Part shown: positions 63,960-64,000 of the stretch, one piece after another
Layout of the letters: every line of letters starts with the position of its first letter
Position numbering within the stretch: position 1 is the first letter of the stretch
Source: Labyrinthula sp. Ha
Taxonomy: Eukaryota; Sar; Bigyra; Labyrinthulida; Labyrinthulaceae
Reading direction: 5' to 3'
DNA: 64,000 nt
Assembly: GCA_015227615.1 (NCBI GenBank)
Contig: JAALGZ010000024.1
Coordinates: 186,001-250,000 of the forward strand
The notes under the pieces: generated by a model
Told to the model about the DNA's origin: nothing
The model's database searches: none
The model's input: only the letters and a program-made list of their open reading frames with translations
Made by a program: the position numbers and the translations under genes

Positions 63960-63994
63960 CGACAGATATGCATGTTTTGTCCCATGGATATGAA
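63960..63994 (+). repeat. Direct repeat unit B, running off the window edge
   Basis: Partner of 59391-59425. The two could be ends or fragments of the same dispersed element family. Truncated by the window. Confidence 0.45.
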
Positions 63995-64000
63995 ATACCA

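Larger units (their letters stand above)
59186..64000. other. Gene-poor region to the window edge
   Basis: About 4.8 kb with no supported gene. Short frames at 61089-61323 and 63291-63542 have no recognised family. A repeat pair (59391-59425 and 63960-63994) is listed separately. The 7499-7514 word CGCTGCACTCGTAATT recurs at 59586-59601, possibly a trace of a dispersed repeat. Confidence 0.5.

Noticed and set aside
1-64000. CRISPR arrays, bacterial operons, rRNA genes or telomere repeats
   Set aside because: No regular spacer repeats, no ribosome-binding-site pattern, no rRNA-like conserved stretches and no telomeric tandem motif are present.

Overview
This is an AT-rich stretch of a eukaryotic nuclear genome, most likely from a unicellular protist or alga; I cannot name the lineage from the sequence. 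The evidence is a cytosolic-type 60S protein uL2, ER-type Hsp90 with a signal peptide, XPD helicase, Rrp8, PDCD2/Tsr4, an LRR-Roco GTPase, a GEX1/Kar5-type karyogamy protein, and very small spliceosomal-type introns. TAA, TAG and TGA all end genes, so the code looks standard. Wherever a conserved protein is split, the break is a GT...AG interval of about 28-32 nt (one possible case of 41 nt) that restores the frame exactly. Several large genes (GRP94, XPD, uL2) have no intron.

The layout alternates compact gene islands with long gene-poor stretches. Island 1 (10-972) is a membrane RING finger protein. Island 2 (7766-14437) holds GRP94, an unknown 230-aa protein and a trehalose-6-phosphate synthase/phosphatase-like fusion. 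A PP2C phosphatase (17874-19468) and an unknown membrane protein (21979-22704) stand alone. Island 3 (32025-37213) holds a beta-CASP RNase, the GEX1/Kar5-like protein, a CDF-like transporter and PDCD2/Tsr4. Island 4 (43263-47336) holds XPD and a secreted/anchored LVIVD-type protein. Island 5 (52606-59185) holds LRR-Roco, Rrp8, uL2 and an unknown 715-aa protein. Inside islands the genes alternate strand, with convergent ends usually 46-160 bp apart and divergent starts 117-315 bp apart.

The gene-poor stretches carry decayed mobile DNA: a Ty1/copia fossil on the plus strand (about 24.0-26.1 kb), a Mutator-like (MULE) DNA transposon with recognisable terminal inverted repeats (26896-29693), a second copia fossil on the minus strand (about 38.8-41.3 kb) with an aspartic-protease-like fragment beside it, a dispersed MITE-like repeat with a long copy and two partial copies, and a nested inverted-repeat structure (51739-52590) ending 16 bp before the Roco start codon. 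Much of the remaining gene-poor DNA shows nothing I can identify.

Several genes belong to ribosome and RNA biology (uL2, Rrp8, PDCD2/Tsr4, beta-CASP RNase). Others concern ER proteostasis (GRP94, possibly the membrane RING protein), DNA repair/transcription (XPD), signalling (PP2C, Roco), trehalose metabolism and sex (GEX1/Kar5). The most interesting points are the ultrashort introns, the karyogamy gene, the trehalose enzyme with altered active-site motifs, the RING finger split by an 83-residue insert, and the inverted-repeat structure at the Roco promoter.
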